The notes: generated by a model not told the origin, from the letters alone. 64,000 nt of DNA from Flavimaribacter sp024343425 (GCA_965227645.1 OZ245773.1:3906001-3970000); one strand, 5' to 3'. Counted from the stretch's first letter, positions 17,886 to 26,492 are shown. Numbers and translations are program-made.

Positions 17886-17930
17886 GGGTCTCTCCTAAGT
17901 TGATCGTTGTACGCGCTACACATCTCTTGT

Positions 17931-17947
17931 TTTCGCAACTTGCGAAA
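17931..17947. promoter_or_regulatory. 17-bp perfect palindrome, candidate IclR operator of the TRAP/hyu operon
   Basis: TTTCGCAACTTGCGAAA is an 8-bp inverted repeat with a single central base. It lies 46 bp upstream of the dctP start and just past the decarboxylase stop. It shares the core TTCGC-N5-GCGAA with the palindrome at 19272-19288. Perfect 17-bp dyads of this form are typical regulator sites; assignment to the IclR protein at 10311-11123 is inference from location. Confidence 0.65.
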
Positions 17948-17950
17948 CTT

Positions 17951-19198
17951 CTAGTAGGTCGCCTTCAGTTCGGATTGCATGCTCGGGTCGGATTTGACGC
18001 TCGACACTGCGTCTTCGACATCGGCGATATACTCATCGAAGACTTTGCCGTGGACCAGTGACATCATCTGGTGGATCGCCTTGGGATCGCGCACCAGACC
18101 GGGCAGCCACCCCTTGTCCTTCAGCATTTCGGCGACGGCATAGATGTCGAAATCGTCCGAGTTGTAGGCCACGATCGAAAGATGCGGCTTGCCGAGAATT
18201 TCCAGTCCGTCGACTTCGGAAATCCGCTTCTTGTAGAGGTCGATGAAATTCATCAGCTCGGTGGCGATGAGCTTGTAGCCGTCAAGCCCGAGATGGTTAA
18301 ACACGGCCCAGGCGGCGGCGACACCGCCGGCCGGCCGGGTGCCGCAAATCGTGTTCGTATAGAACCTGCCATTGGGCCAGTCGTCGAAGTCGAACGCATG
18401 GTGGCGCGCGTGCTCCTCGTCCCTGTAGAACACGGTCGAAGCCGGTTTCGGGCAGAATCCGAATTTATGGAGGTCCGCGGAGATCGAGCAGACGCCGGGA
18501 ACCGCAAAATCGAAGGCGGGAATATCCCGGCCGATCATGGCCGCAAAGGGCGCCACATAGCCGCCGACGCATGCGTCCACATGCATCCATACGCCGCTGT
18601 CCAGCGCGATCCGCCCAATCTCCTTGATCGGATCAATGACGCCATAGGGAAAACAGGGGGCAGACCCGACGATCATGATGGTGTCGTCGTCGACCGCCTC
18701 GGCAAAGGCGTTCGGGTCCGCCCGCAGATCCGCGTCAACGGGCGTTCGAACCACATCCAGATCCATCAGCCGCGCCGCCTTGTTGAATGCGGGGTGGACT
18801 GACGCCGCGGCCACGATATTGAAACGCGTTTTCGGCGTCCTGCCCTTGCTCCTTGCGAAGTCCCGTGCGGACTGAACGGCCTGGATGATGCTCTCGGTGC
18901 CGCCGGTTGTCATGAAACCGCGCACGTCATCGTCGCCATGCAACAGGTCAATGGCCATGCCAACGACCTGTTCCTCCATCTGCAGGACGCTCGGAAAGGC
19001 GCGCCGACCGCCCAGGGCGTTTTCCTTGAAGAACTCGAAAAAAGCGGCTCTGCCCATTTCGTAAACGTCTTCGCCGCCATCGAACACATAGAGCGGCGCG
19101 CGACCGCGCTTCCAGTCGATGTCGCCGGACTTCAGCGCCTGCATCGAGGCCAGCACTTCGCTCTTGGAAAGTCCGTGTTCGGGGAAAGAAATGCGCAT
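17951..19198 (-). CDS. PLP-dependent decarboxylase/lyase, sphingosine-1-phosphate-lyase-like
   Basis: A 415-residue fold-type I PLP enzyme of the group II decarboxylase/DPL1 branch. TGGTES (residues 98-103) binds the cofactor phosphate, Asp208 in HVDAC pairs with the pyridine nitrogen, and Lys245 in SADLHKFGF forms the Schiff base. There is no signal or membrane segment, so it is soluble. It should either decarboxylate an amino acid or cleave a phosphorylated amino alcohol. It shares a divergent control region with the aminotransferase and sits upstream of the TRAP/hyu operon, with its own operator-like dyad on both sides. The substrate is not known. Confidence 0.8.
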   Translation of the reverse strand: MRISFPEHGLSKSEVLASMQALKSGDIDWKRGRAPLYVFDGGEDVYEMGRAAFFEFFKENALGGRRAFPSVLQMEEQVVGMAIDLLHGDDDVRGFMTTGGTESIIQAVQSARDFARSKGRTPKTRFNIVAAASVHPAFNKAARLMDLDVVRTPVDADLRADPNAFAEAVDDDTIMIVGSAPCFPYGVIDPIKEIGRIALDSGVWMHVDACVGGYVAPFAAMIGRDIPAFDFAVPGVCSISADLHKFGFCPKPASTVFYRDEEHARHHAFDFDDWPNGRFYTNTICGTRPAGGVAAAWAVFNHLGLDGYKLIATELMNFIDLYKKRISEVDGLEILGKPHLSIVAYNSDDFDIYAVAEMLKDKGWLPGLVRDPKAIHQMMSLVHGKVFDEYIADVEDAVSSVKSDPSMQSELKATY

Positions 19199-19221
19199 GA
19201 ATATTGACCTCGAATAGCTGC

Positions 19222-19250
19222 TTGAAAAAAATAGTGCATAAACACATACT
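19222..19250 (+). promoter_or_regulatory. Predicted sigma-70-type promoter of the aminotransferase gene
   Basis: TTGAAA (19222-19227) and CATACT (19245-19250) are separated by 17 bp. The palindrome at 19272-19288 would lie just downstream of the transcription start, a position where a bound regulator would block transcription. Confidence 0.4.
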
Positions 19251-19271
19251 GTTCGTCAATAAAGAATTTTC

Positions 19272-19288
19272 GTTCGCTTTAAGCGAAC
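19272..19288. promoter_or_regulatory. 17-bp perfect palindrome, candidate IclR operator in the divergent region
   Basis: GTTCGCTTTAAGCGAAC is an 8-bp inverted repeat around one central T, between the decarboxylase (start 19198, minus) and the aminotransferase (start 19309, plus). It matches the TTCGC-N5-GCGAA core of 17931-17947 and could govern both genes. Confidence 0.65.
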
Positions 19289-19308
19289 TATATCGAAGGA
19301 GCTGCAGC

Positions 19309-20652
19309 ATGAAGGAAGATGCGTCTGGCCTGGACGTCACCTGGTCCACCGAAGAGATCATCGATAAACGCAACCGTTTCTTCGCGGCGACGCAAAGAGC
19401 TTTCGTGCCTTACGAAAAACCGCTGATCATCAAGCGCGGCAAGGGTCAGTACGTATGGGATGAACAGGACAACCGGCTCATCGATTTGCTGGGCATGAAT
19501 CTCTGCATCAGCATCGGCCACGCCCATCCCAGAGTAGTCGCGGCCATGACCTCACAGGTCGAGCAGCTGACCCACTGCACCACAATGTTCTACCATCCGG
19601 TGCCGGCGCACTTCGCAGAGGAGCTCGCCGCAACGATGCCGGCGAGCCACGACTGGGTCGTCCATTTCACGAATTCCGGCGCGGAGGCGATCGACCTGGC
19701 GCTGATGATGGCCCGCACGGCGACCGGCGCCCACGACATCATCGCTCTTCGCAATTCCTATCATGGCGCGACCTACGGGGCGCAATCGGTCACTGGCGTC
19801 GGCAATTTCAGACACAATATCGGCCAGGTTCCCAATGTGTCGTTCGCCGCCGAACCCGATCAATACCGGGGCATATTCGGTAAAGGCGTCCAGCCCTATC
19901 TCGATGATCTTGACAGGACGATCAACTACACGACCAGCGGCCAGCTGGCGGGCATGATCATCGAGCCCGTCCAGGGATATGGCGGGATTATTCCGATGCC
20001 GGAGGGCTATTTGAAAGGCGCATTCGAAAGAACGAGAGCGCGCGGCGGCCTGTGCATTCTCGACGAGGTCCAGTCCGGCTTCGGCAAGACCGGTGAATCG
20101 CTGTGGTGTTTTGAGTCCCAGGGCGTTGTTCCGGATATCATGGTTCTCGCCAAGGGCATCGGCAACGGCATCCCGCTCGGCGCGGTTGTCGCCAAACGCG
20201 AGGTGGCGGAGACCATGGCCGACAAGTTCCTGTTCCACACCTACGGGGCAAACCCGGTGGCGTGCGCCGTCGGCCGCGAAGTGCTGAAAATCATCGAGGA
20301 CGAAGATCTTGTCGCAAACGCCAGGAAGGTCGGCGCAAAGCTTGGCGAGGGGTTGATAGCCCTCCAGCAACGGCATGACGTTATCGGCGACGTGCGCGGT
20401 CGCGGCTTCATGCAGGCGATTGAACTTGTCAGCGACAGGGAAACCAAGGCTCCGGCCAGCGCCGAAACCGCGTTCGTGTTCGAGCGCTCCCGCGCCCATG
20501 GTCTGGTTCTGTCGAAATCAGGCAACTTCAAGAACGTTCTGAGAATGGTCCCTCCGCTGTGTCTGTCGATGGACGACGTCGAACCTGTGCTCGATGCGCT
20601 TGATCGCAGCTTCACGGATCTGGAGAAGTCCAACAGCATTGGAAGCGCATAA
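19309..20652 (+). CDS. Class III (omega) aminotransferase, AGXT2-like
   Basis: A 447-residue PLP aminotransferase of the class III family. NSGAEA (residues 122-127) binds phosphate, Asp252 lies in LDEVQ and Lys282 in LAKGIGNG forms the internal aldimine. The overall pattern (FYHPVPAHFAEELA, YHGATYG) is closest in my reading to the alanine-glyoxylate/beta-amino-acid transaminase group. I start it at 19309 because GAAGGAG ends eight bases upstream; an earlier in-frame codon would place the palindrome inside the gene. It may transaminate an amine or beta-amino acid made by the hydantoinase or decarboxylase. Confidence 0.85.
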   Translation: MKEDASGLDVTWSTEEIIDKRNRFFAATQRAFVPYEKPLIIKRGKGQYVWDEQDNRLIDLLGMNLCISIGHAHPRVVAAMTSQVEQLTHCTTMFYHPVPAHFAEELAATMPASHDWVVHFTNSGAEAIDLALMMARTATGAHDIIALRNSYHGATYGAQSVTGVGNFRHNIGQVPNVSFAAEPDQYRGIFGKGVQPYLDDLDRTINYTTSGQLAGMIIEPVQGYGGIIPMPEGYLKGAFERTRARGGLCILDEVQSGFGKTGESLWCFESQGVVPDIMVLAKGIGNGIPLGAVVAKREVAETMADKFLFHTYGANPVACAVGREVLKIIEDEDLVANARKVGAKLGEGLIALQQRHDVIGDVRGRGFMQAIELVSDRETKAPASAETAFVFERSRAHGLVLSKSGNFKNVLRMVPPLCLSMDDVEPVLDALDRSFTDLEKSNSIGSA

Positions 20653-20727
20653 GCTTCCTCGATGGCTTCTTATCGGGGCGTCTGTCCGCCATAGCTCCCA
20701 ATCGAAACATGGGCGGCTGATTCACGC

Positions 20728-20742
20728 GCTCCTGTCAGGAGC
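20728..20742. other. 15-bp palindrome downstream of the aminotransferase
   Basis: GCTCCTG (20728-20734), a central T, then CAGGAGC (20736-20742) form a perfect dyad. It lies 75 bp after the aminotransferase stop, and an ATTACATTTTTAT stretch follows. It may be a weak terminator stem for that gene or a regulator site for the next operon. Confidence 0.3.
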
Positions 20743-20853
20743 AACGATTACATTTTTATCCCGATAGGTTCGCGCCGGCGCGCGCGAGCCACGGATCTGC
20801 GCGGTCGAGCCACGCGAAATTTAGCGGCCCCTTACAGGAGCGAAGAAACGCCG

Positions 20854-20886
20854 TTGACAATGATTTTATAAAATATAACTTATAAC
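20854..20886 (+). promoter_or_regulatory. Promoter region of the second TRAP operon with a 12-bp AT palindrome
   Basis: TTGACA at 20854-20859 is a perfect -35 box, followed by an AT-rich stretch with TATAAC at 20874-20879 and again at 20881-20886. Neither has the ideal 17-bp spacing, so the -10 is uncertain. Between them ATTTTATAAAAT (20863-20874) is a perfect 12-bp palindrome placed where a repressor would occlude polymerase. The GntR protein encoded at 25797-26492 is the local candidate. Confidence 0.4.
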
Positions 20887-20910
20887 AATCGAAAGCTCAG
20901 GGAGGATGAC

Positions 20911-21903
20911 ATGAAGCAGTTTTCGCTCTTGGTCGCCGCATGCGCGGCCACACTTTCATTTTCAGCAGCGGCGAACGCGCAGGACGTGACGCTCAAGATG
21001 GGTCATGTGCTGGCCCCCACGCATCAGTTTCACAAGGGGATGGAGCTCGCGTCCGAGAAACTTGCCGAATCCACGGACGGCAGGATCAAGCTGGAGGTCT
21101 TTCCGTCGTCTCAGCTGGGTACGGAACGCGACATGCACGTGTCCGTCCGCACCGGCGGCGTCGACATGTTGCTCGCCTCGCCTGGCGGAGCCAGCGTCCA
21201 TCTTCCGGAACTCGCCGTTCTCGACGCGCCTTATCTGTTCGAGAATGACGATCACTGGCAGGCCGTCGTCTACGGCGATGTCGGCAAGGAATGGGAAAAA
21301 GACGTGGCCGACAACAGCGGCGTTCACATCATGGGCTGGTTTCCCCGCGGCACGCGCCACGTGATTACCAAAGGCATCCCGCTCAATTCGATCGGGGATA
21401 TCGAGAACGTGAAGATCCGGGTCGCCGACATCCCGCCCTATCCCCAAGTGTTCAAGGCTTTCGGGGCTACGCCGACGCCTGTCGCCTTCTCGGAAATGTA
21501 TTCGGCGCTTCAGGCGGGCGTCGTTGACGGCGCCGACGTGCCGCTCGACACAATCCTTGCACAGAAACTGTTCGAGGTGTCCGACCACGTCAATCTCATT
21601 GCCTGGTCGTTCGCCGCGCCCGGCCCGATCCTGATGAGCGACAGCGCCTTCAACAAGCTGAGCGAGGAAGACCAGCAGAAATTGCGCGAGGCGTTGCGCG
21701 CGGGAACGGAGTACATCGCGAAAGCCTTCACGGAGAACGAAGCCTCCGTCCAGGACGAACTGGAAGCAAAGGGCATGACCTTCGTCACGCCCGGCGACAT
21801 CGATGCATGGAGAGCGGCTGCGGCGGAAGGCATTCCGGAACTCGCTGAACTCTGGGGTGGAGACGCGGAGCTCTATACGCGCATCCGCGACACCGAACAC
21901 TGA
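20911..21903 (+). CDS. dctP: TRAP transporter substrate-binding protein (DctP)
   Basis: A 330-residue exported binding protein with a signal peptide ending near residue 23 (AAANA/Q). The mature domain has VFPSSQLG, the conserved Arg in NVKIRVAD that usually grips a carboxylate, and ALQAGVVDGAD. GGGAGG lies just upstream of the start. It leads a nine-gene same-strand run. The expected ligand is an acidic sugar or other carboxylate. Confidence 0.92.
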   Translation: MKQFSLLVAACAATLSFSAAANAQDVTLKMGHVLAPTHQFHKGMELASEKLAESTDGRIKLEVFPSSQLGTERDMHVSVRTGGVDMLLASPGGASVHLPELAVLDAPYLFENDDHWQAVVYGDVGKEWEKDVADNSGVHIMGWFPRGTRHVITKGIPLNSIGDIENVKIRVADIPPYPQVFKAFGATPTPVAFSEMYSALQAGVVDGADVPLDTILAQKLFEVSDHVNLIAWSFAAPGPILMSDSAFNKLSEEDQQKLREALRAGTEYIAKAFTENEASVQDELEAKGMTFVTPGDIDAWRAAAAEGIPELAELWGGDAELYTRIRDTEH

Positions 21904-21979
21904 TATGGAGACGCCAACGCCTGTGTTTTCCGCGCTTGGCCGCGAACAGGCGTTGGCCCAATGAAAACCGGTTGAGACC

Positions 21980-22483
21980 ATGCGGCAATTCACGCGTTTG
22001 ATTGGCATGCTGGAAGAAACGGTGGCCGTCATCCTTCTCATCGCGATGTCGGCCATCGCTCTTCTCCAGGTCGTGGGCCGATACATTCTGACCAACCCGT
22101 TCATCTGGACCGAGGAACTGACCCGGCTGATGCTGATATGGCTTACCTTCATAGCCGCCGCCGCCGTTACGCGACGCGGAATGCACATTGCAGTCGACAC
22201 GGTGGTTGATGTCCTGAAGCCTGGCTTCCGCAGGTTTGTCATGACGATCGTTCACCTCGTCATGTTCGTGACGTTTCTCTGGTTTTCCTATCTCGCAATG
22301 AAGCTCGCACAGAACGTGGGCGGACTTCCCCTGGCGGCGACGCGCTGGTCAATGTCCACGATGGTGTGGCCGGCGGCGATCGGCAGCTTTCTCATCGCCT
22401 TTCACTCCCTTGTCCGGGCAATCGCTGTTCTGACAGGGGCGCCTGACGATGAAGCCTCCGGCGACGCGGCGATCCGCACATGA
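21980..22483 (+). CDS. dctQ: TRAP transporter small permease subunit (DctQ)
   Basis: A 167-residue protein with four hydrophobic segments and the family pattern FIWTEELTRLMLIWLTFI followed by TRRGMHI. Its stop overlaps the start of the large subunit by four bases (ATGA), so the pair is translated together. Confidence 0.88.
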   Translation: MRQFTRLIGMLEETVAVILLIAMSAIALLQVVGRYILTNPFIWTEELTRLMLIWLTFIAAAAVTRRGMHIAVDTVVDVLKPGFRRFVMTIVHLVMFVTFLWFSYLAMKLAQNVGGLPLAATRWSMSTMVWPAAIGSFLIAFHSLVRAIAVLTGAPDDEASGDAAIRT

Positions 22484-23760
22484 TAGCGGTATACGGCCTA
22501 AGTCTCGTAGCACTTCTGGCCCTGGGGTTGCCGGTCGCAGCCGCGATCCTTCTCATAGGCGTCTTTGCTGTCCTTCTTGCTGGCGTGCCCGCCTCGATCA
22601 TCGCCGAACGCATGATCTTCGGCCTGGACAGCTTCTTGCTAATCGCCATTCCGCTCTTTCTGTTCATGGGCAATCTCATGAACGTGTCGGGCATTACCGG
22701 CCGCATTTTCTCCTTCGCAGGCGCGCTCGTCGGGCATTGGCGGGCAGGCCTCGCGCAGGTCAATGTGGTCAGCTCGGTGATATTTTCAGGCATGTCCGGA
22801 TCTGCGCTGGCAGACGCCGCAGGCCTCGGAGCGATCGAGATCGAAGCGATGCGCAAGGCCGGCTACCGTCCCGCCTACGCGGCCGCCATCACTGCGGCCA
22901 GTTCGACGATCGGCCCGATCATGCCGCCGTCCATCGCCTCGATCCTCTACGCGTTCATTGCGGACGTCTCGGTCGGCCGCATGTTCCTGGCCGGCATCGT
23001 TCCGGCCTTTCTGATGATGTTTGTGTTGATGCTGACCGTCCATCTGCGCGCCGGCAAAGAGGACCTTCCCCGCAGTCCGAAGACGCCGAACCGGGACCGC
23101 TTAAGGAGCCTTGTCTTGGCGCTTCCCGCCCTGTTCATACCGGTGGTGCTGATCGGCGGCATGCGCACGGGCATCTTCACCGCGACCGAACTCGCAGCCG
23201 TCGGCGTCTTCTACGCCGCGGTCCTCGGCTTCGCCTATCGCGAAATGGGCGGCCGGGAATTCGTGGAAGCGTCGCGCAACACGGCCCTGCAGGCCGGCGG
23301 CATTCTGTTGATCGTCGCGGCGGCGCATGTATTCGCCTGGATCCTGGCCCATGAACAGATACCGCAACATCTGACCGGTTACATCGTGTCGCTCGATCTG
23401 GCGACCTGGCAGTTTCTGATCATCATCAACATCGTGCTTTTGTTCCTGGGGATGTTGCTCGACACGACGGCGATCCTCATCCTCGTCGCGCCGGTTCTTG
23501 TGCCCGTGGTTGTGGGTCTCGGAATCGATCCCGTCCATTTCGGAATCGTCATGATCATCAACATGATGATCGGTCTGCTGACGCCGCCGGTCGGAATGGC
23601 GCTGTTCGTGACGGCGCGCATAGCCAATGTCAGCGCCATGGCCGTAGCGCGCGAGGCCGCCCCTTACGCCCTGACGCTGTTCGCTCTTCTGATGGTCATC
23701 ACTTTCACGCCGCAGATCGTCCTGTTTCTTCCGGAGCTTGTCTATGGAACCGCCAACTGA
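22480..23760 (+). CDS. dctM: TRAP transporter large permease subunit (DctM)
   Basis: A 426-residue polytopic membrane protein with about twelve hydrophobic segments. SGSALADAAGLGAIEI and LTPPVGMALFV are the family landmarks. It forms the channel of the second TRAP importer. The cupin gene follows 32 bp downstream on the same strand. Confidence 0.9.
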   Translation: MIAVYGLSLVALLALGLPVAAAILLIGVFAVLLAGVPASIIAERMIFGLDSFLLIAIPLFLFMGNLMNVSGITGRIFSFAGALVGHWRAGLAQVNVVSSVIFSGMSGSALADAAGLGAIEIEAMRKAGYRPAYAAAITAASSTIGPIMPPSIASILYAFIADVSVGRMFLAGIVPAFLMMFVLMLTVHLRAGKEDLPRSPKTPNRDRLRSLVLALPALFIPVVLIGGMRTGIFTATELAAVGVFYAAVLGFAYREMGGREFVEASRNTALQAGGILLIVAAAHVFAWILAHEQIPQHLTGYIVSLDLATWQFLIIINIVLLFLGMLLDTTAILILVAPVLVPVVVGLGIDPVHFGIVMIINMMIGLLTPPVGMALFVTARIANVSAMAVAREAAPYALTLFALLMVITFTPQIVLFLPELVYGTAN

Positions 23761-23792
23761 ATGTCGCATCACCTGGCCTGGAGACCGTACAG

Positions 23793-24134
23793 ATGAACGA
23801 TGAAATACTTCATGGCGGCGCGCGCCGCCTGCCGGCCAGGGTGATTTCAGGCGTGCAGAGCCGGGCTCAGCACGTGTCCTGGTACGAAATCGCTCCCGGC
23901 GAGGAATGCACGCGCCACGTTCACCAGGGAAAGTCCGAGACCTGGCTCGTTATCGAGGGCGCGGGGGTAAGCCATGTCGGCGAGAGCGAACATGACGTCG
24001 GTCCCGGAGACATGATCGTCACCCCGCCGGGCACGCCTCACGGGCTCAGGAACACCGGGACTACTCCGCTGCGATTCGTCAATCTCGTTCTGTACGAGGG
24101 ATCCGGACCGGTGACGACGAAGGAGATCGGATAA
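23793..24134 (+). CDS. Single-domain cupin protein
   Basis: A 113-residue cytoplasmic cupin with both metal-binding motifs intact. Motif 1 is HVHQGKSETWLVIEG (two His and one Glu ligand) and motif 2 is GDMIVTPPGTPHGLRN (third His). Single cupins next to sugar-acid transporters are often isomerases, lyases or sensors of uronates or keto acids. The reaction cannot be told from sequence. Its stop codon overlaps the epimerase start by one base (TAATG). Confidence 0.85.
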   Translation: MNDEILHGGARRLPARVISGVQSRAQHVSWYEIAPGEECTRHVHQGKSETWLVIEGAGVSHVGESEHDVGPGDMIVTPPGTPHGLRNTGTTPLRFVNLVLYEGSGPVTTKEIG

Positions 24135-25030
24135 TGAAACTGGTGGTCACCGGGGCGGCTGGTTTCGTGGGGTCTGAGGTCGGCCGCGTCGCCGCGGAGC
24201 GTGGCCACGAGGTCCTCGGCGTTGATCGGCGGCAGTCCGACGACGCCCTGCCCTTTTCCATCGAAACAGCCGACATCACCGATCGCGATCGCATGATCGA
24301 CGTCATCGGCGACAGCCACGCCGCCATCCATTGCGCGGCTCTCGTCGGCCCTGCGCCTGCGACCGCCGATCCGGCGGCGGCGACCGAAATCAATGTGCTT
24401 GGCGCACTCTCCATGCTGGAGGCGGCGCGCCAGCATAATTGCCGCATCGTCAATCTCTCCACCGCAACGCTCTACGGTCGACGAGCGGACGCAGCGCCCC
24501 TTGCCGAAACCGAACCGGCAGACCCGGTCGGCATCTATGACGCGACGAAATTCATGTCGGAAACGCTCTGCGATTCCTATCGCAAGAGTTTCGGCGTCGA
24601 CGTCGCCTCGTTCCGCACCGGCTTCGTCTACGGGCGCAATCATAGTACGGGAGACTATTTCGTCGGCCGCATGCTGGCTGGCGTCACGCGCATTCGCGAG
24701 CCCGGCCGGGACCACCCCTGCGATTTCACCTACGTCAAGGATCTGGCGCTTGGACTGGTCCAGGCGGCCGAATCGCGCGCATTGCCCGAACCGGTGTACA
24801 ATGTCTCGGGCGGCGTGGCCCGTACGCGGGGTGAACTGGCGAGCATCGTCTCACAGCATTTCCCGGAAGCCGATATCGAACTGGAGCCGGGGGTCGATCC
24901 CGCCCGCCATCTCCGTGGCCCGTGCATTCTCGATCGCGCCCAGCGCGATTTCGGATATGCGCCGGCCTTCAATCTTGAAGCAGGCGTCGCCGACTGGATC
25001 GCCGCAGAAAGGCAGGCCGATCCGCAATGA
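24134..25030 (+). CDS. NAD-dependent epimerase/dehydratase family protein (extended SDR)
   Basis: A 298-residue extended SDR with the N-terminal TGAAGFVG nucleotide motif (residues 6-13), a Ser/Thr in LSTATLYG and the YDATK active-site Tyr/Lys. The C-terminal part (VKDLALGLVQAAE, YNVSGG) fits sugar or uronate dehydrogenases and epimerases. The substrate may be a free sugar or uronate rather than a nucleotide sugar, given the transporter. It overlaps both neighbours by one and four bases. Confidence 0.85.
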   Translation: MKLVVTGAAGFVGSEVGRVAAERGHEVLGVDRRQSDDALPFSIETADITDRDRMIDVIGDSHAAIHCAALVGPAPATADPAAATEINVLGALSMLEAARQHNCRIVNLSTATLYGRRADAAPLAETEPADPVGIYDATKFMSETLCDSYRKSFGVDVASFRTGFVYGRNHSTGDYFVGRMLAGVTRIREPGRDHPCDFTYVKDLALGLVQAAESRALPEPVYNVSGGVARTRGELASIVSQHFPEADIELEPGVDPARHLRGPCILDRAQRDFGYAPAFNLEAGVADWIAAERQADPQ

Positions 25031-25800
25031 TCTGGTCCGTCGACATACACACCGTCGCCACGGCCAGAACGCCGGGGCCGGAAGTCTTTTTCCAGCGCGA
25101 TTTCGGTCATTGGGTCGACATCGCGATCCATGTTTTCGTGCTGAGCTCCGAACTGGGCGTTGTTCTGGTCGACACTGGTCTGATCCCGGATATTTCCGAT
25201 CTCAACGCCGCCATGAAGCGACGCAAGGGACCTGAAGCCGGATTTGAATGCTGCGGAAGCGGCGTCGAACCGCTTCTCGAAGACGGTCTTGCAGCGGTCC
25301 TCCTGACCAGCTTCGGCCCCTACGCCGCGGGCGGCGTCAACGCCGTGCCCGATGCTGTCCCCATCTACGCATCCGCTCGCGGCCTCGCCAATCTCGCAAC
25401 GCCGGAAGAGCCCTTCCTGGTGCATGGACTTCCACAGGTTGTATCAAACAGGCTTGCAAAGGCGAGGCCGGTCCATGATACGCTTGAGATCATGCCGGGA
25501 CTCGCCATGCGCGAAGTCGGCGTGCATCACCCCGCCTCGACCGCGATCGAGATAGCGACTGAAGAAGGACTGCTCGTGATCGCCGACCCGATTTTCACCG
25601 CCGACAACCTGACGAGAGGCGTCGCCCTTGGCGCTGCGGAAAACGCTGCAGGCTGGCACAGGCTGGTGCGCGATTACGCTGCCCGCGGCGCCAGGCTTCT
25701 ACCCATACACGAACCGGTTCCACACCCCGTCGCCGTCCACCTGTCGCCGGACGGGCGATGGTCGGCGACGAAAGCCAATGCGAGGTCCGACGCGACATGA
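25027..25800 (+). CDS. Metallo-beta-lactamase-fold protein with a lost HxHxDH motif
   Basis: A 257-residue protein with the MBL-fold layout: GVVLVDTGL at residues 45-52, then a strand, then a turn where LTHxHxDHAGG is expected. Here the turn reads LLTSFGPYAAGG (residues 92-103), so the three His and the Asp of the metal motif are Ser, Gly, Tyr and Ala. Later elements remain: a possible His at 167-168 (VHHPAST), Asp187 in IADPIF and His228 in LLPIHEP. It may be a non-hydrolytic relative or use a different metal site. It starts on an ATGA overlap and is coupled to the GntR gene. Confidence 0.6.
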   Translation: MIWSVDIHTVATARTPGPEVFFQRDFGHWVDIAIHVFVLSSELGVVLVDTGLIPDISDLNAAMKRRKGPEAGFECCGSGVEPLLEDGLAAVLLTSFGPYAAGGVNAVPDAVPIYASARGLANLATPEEPFLVHGLPQVVSNRLAKARPVHDTLEIMPGLAMREVGVHHPASTAIEIATEEGLLVIADPIFTADNLTRGVALGAAENAAGWHRLVRDYAARGARLLPIHEPVPHPVAVHLSPDGRWSATKANARSDAT

Positions 25801-26492
25801 CTGGTCAAGGCAAGAACGGGACATTGGCGACGCACCGCACGAAGGCCGAAGCCGTCTACACATTCCTTCGCGAGGAAATCCTGTCCGGCGCGCTCGAACC
25901 CGGAATGCGCCTCACCCTGGCGGCGCTGTCGGAGCGTCTTGGCACGTCCATGGTTCCGGTGCGCGAGGCCCTGATGCGCCTTGAAAGAGAAGGGCTCGTC
26001 GAAGCCACGCCCTATCGCGATATCCGCGTCGCCTCGATGTCGATCGCCGACATGGTGGAGCTGTTCGGCGTCAGGGCGACGCTGGAAGGCTACGCGATCC
26101 GGCTGGCAGTCCAGAACGAGGGGCAATTGATCGCCGATCATCTGGAGCAGATCAACCGGAGCTTTGAAAGAGCGGCCGAAGACAAGGATTTTTCCGAGGT
26201 CAACAATCTCAACTGGGAATTTCATCGGTTTATTCTCGACAGGGCGCACAATTTCCACTTGCGTCGTTTTCTGGAGGACATCTGGTCGAAATGCGTTCGG
26301 TACCGGGCGGGATTTCGTCTTATACCGGGTCGTGACTTATCGGCGGTTGTCGAGCACGACGAGATCATAACGGCGATCCGCGAAGGAACGCTCGACGATG
26401 TCGAGAAGGCATGTCGAAGCCATATCGAAAAGGCCGGCCTGGAGATGAAATCCTATCTCGAAGCGGAAGAGCAGAAGGCGCAAGCCCGGTGA
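25797..26492 (+). CDS. GntR family transcriptional regulator, FCD subfamily
   Basis: A 231-residue regulator with an N-terminal winged helix (TLAALSERLGTSMVPVREALMRL, about residues 41-63) and a helical FCD ligand domain (about 85-215). Its Asp/His residues (NWEFHRFI, EHDEI) fit a metal-linked acid sensor. The ATG at 25797 overlaps the preceding stop by four bases. It lies inside the operon it probably controls, and the next SDR begins on its GTGA overlap. Confidence 0.88.
   Translation: MTGQGKNGTLATHRTKAEAVYTFLREEILSGALEPGMRLTLAALSERLGTSMVPVREALMRLEREGLVEATPYRDIRVASMSIADMVELFGVRATLEGYAIRLAVQNEGQLIADHLEQINRSFERAAEDKDFSEVNNLNWEFHRFILDRAHNFHLRRFLEDIWSKCVRYRAGFRLIPGRDLSAVVEHDEIITAIREGTLDDVEKACRSHIEKAGLEMKSYLEAEEQKAQAR

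Noticed and set aside
20962..22242. Long minus-strand frame of 426 codons antisense to dctP and dctQ
   Set aside because: It is the complement of two strongly recognised TRAP genes and has no domain of its own.
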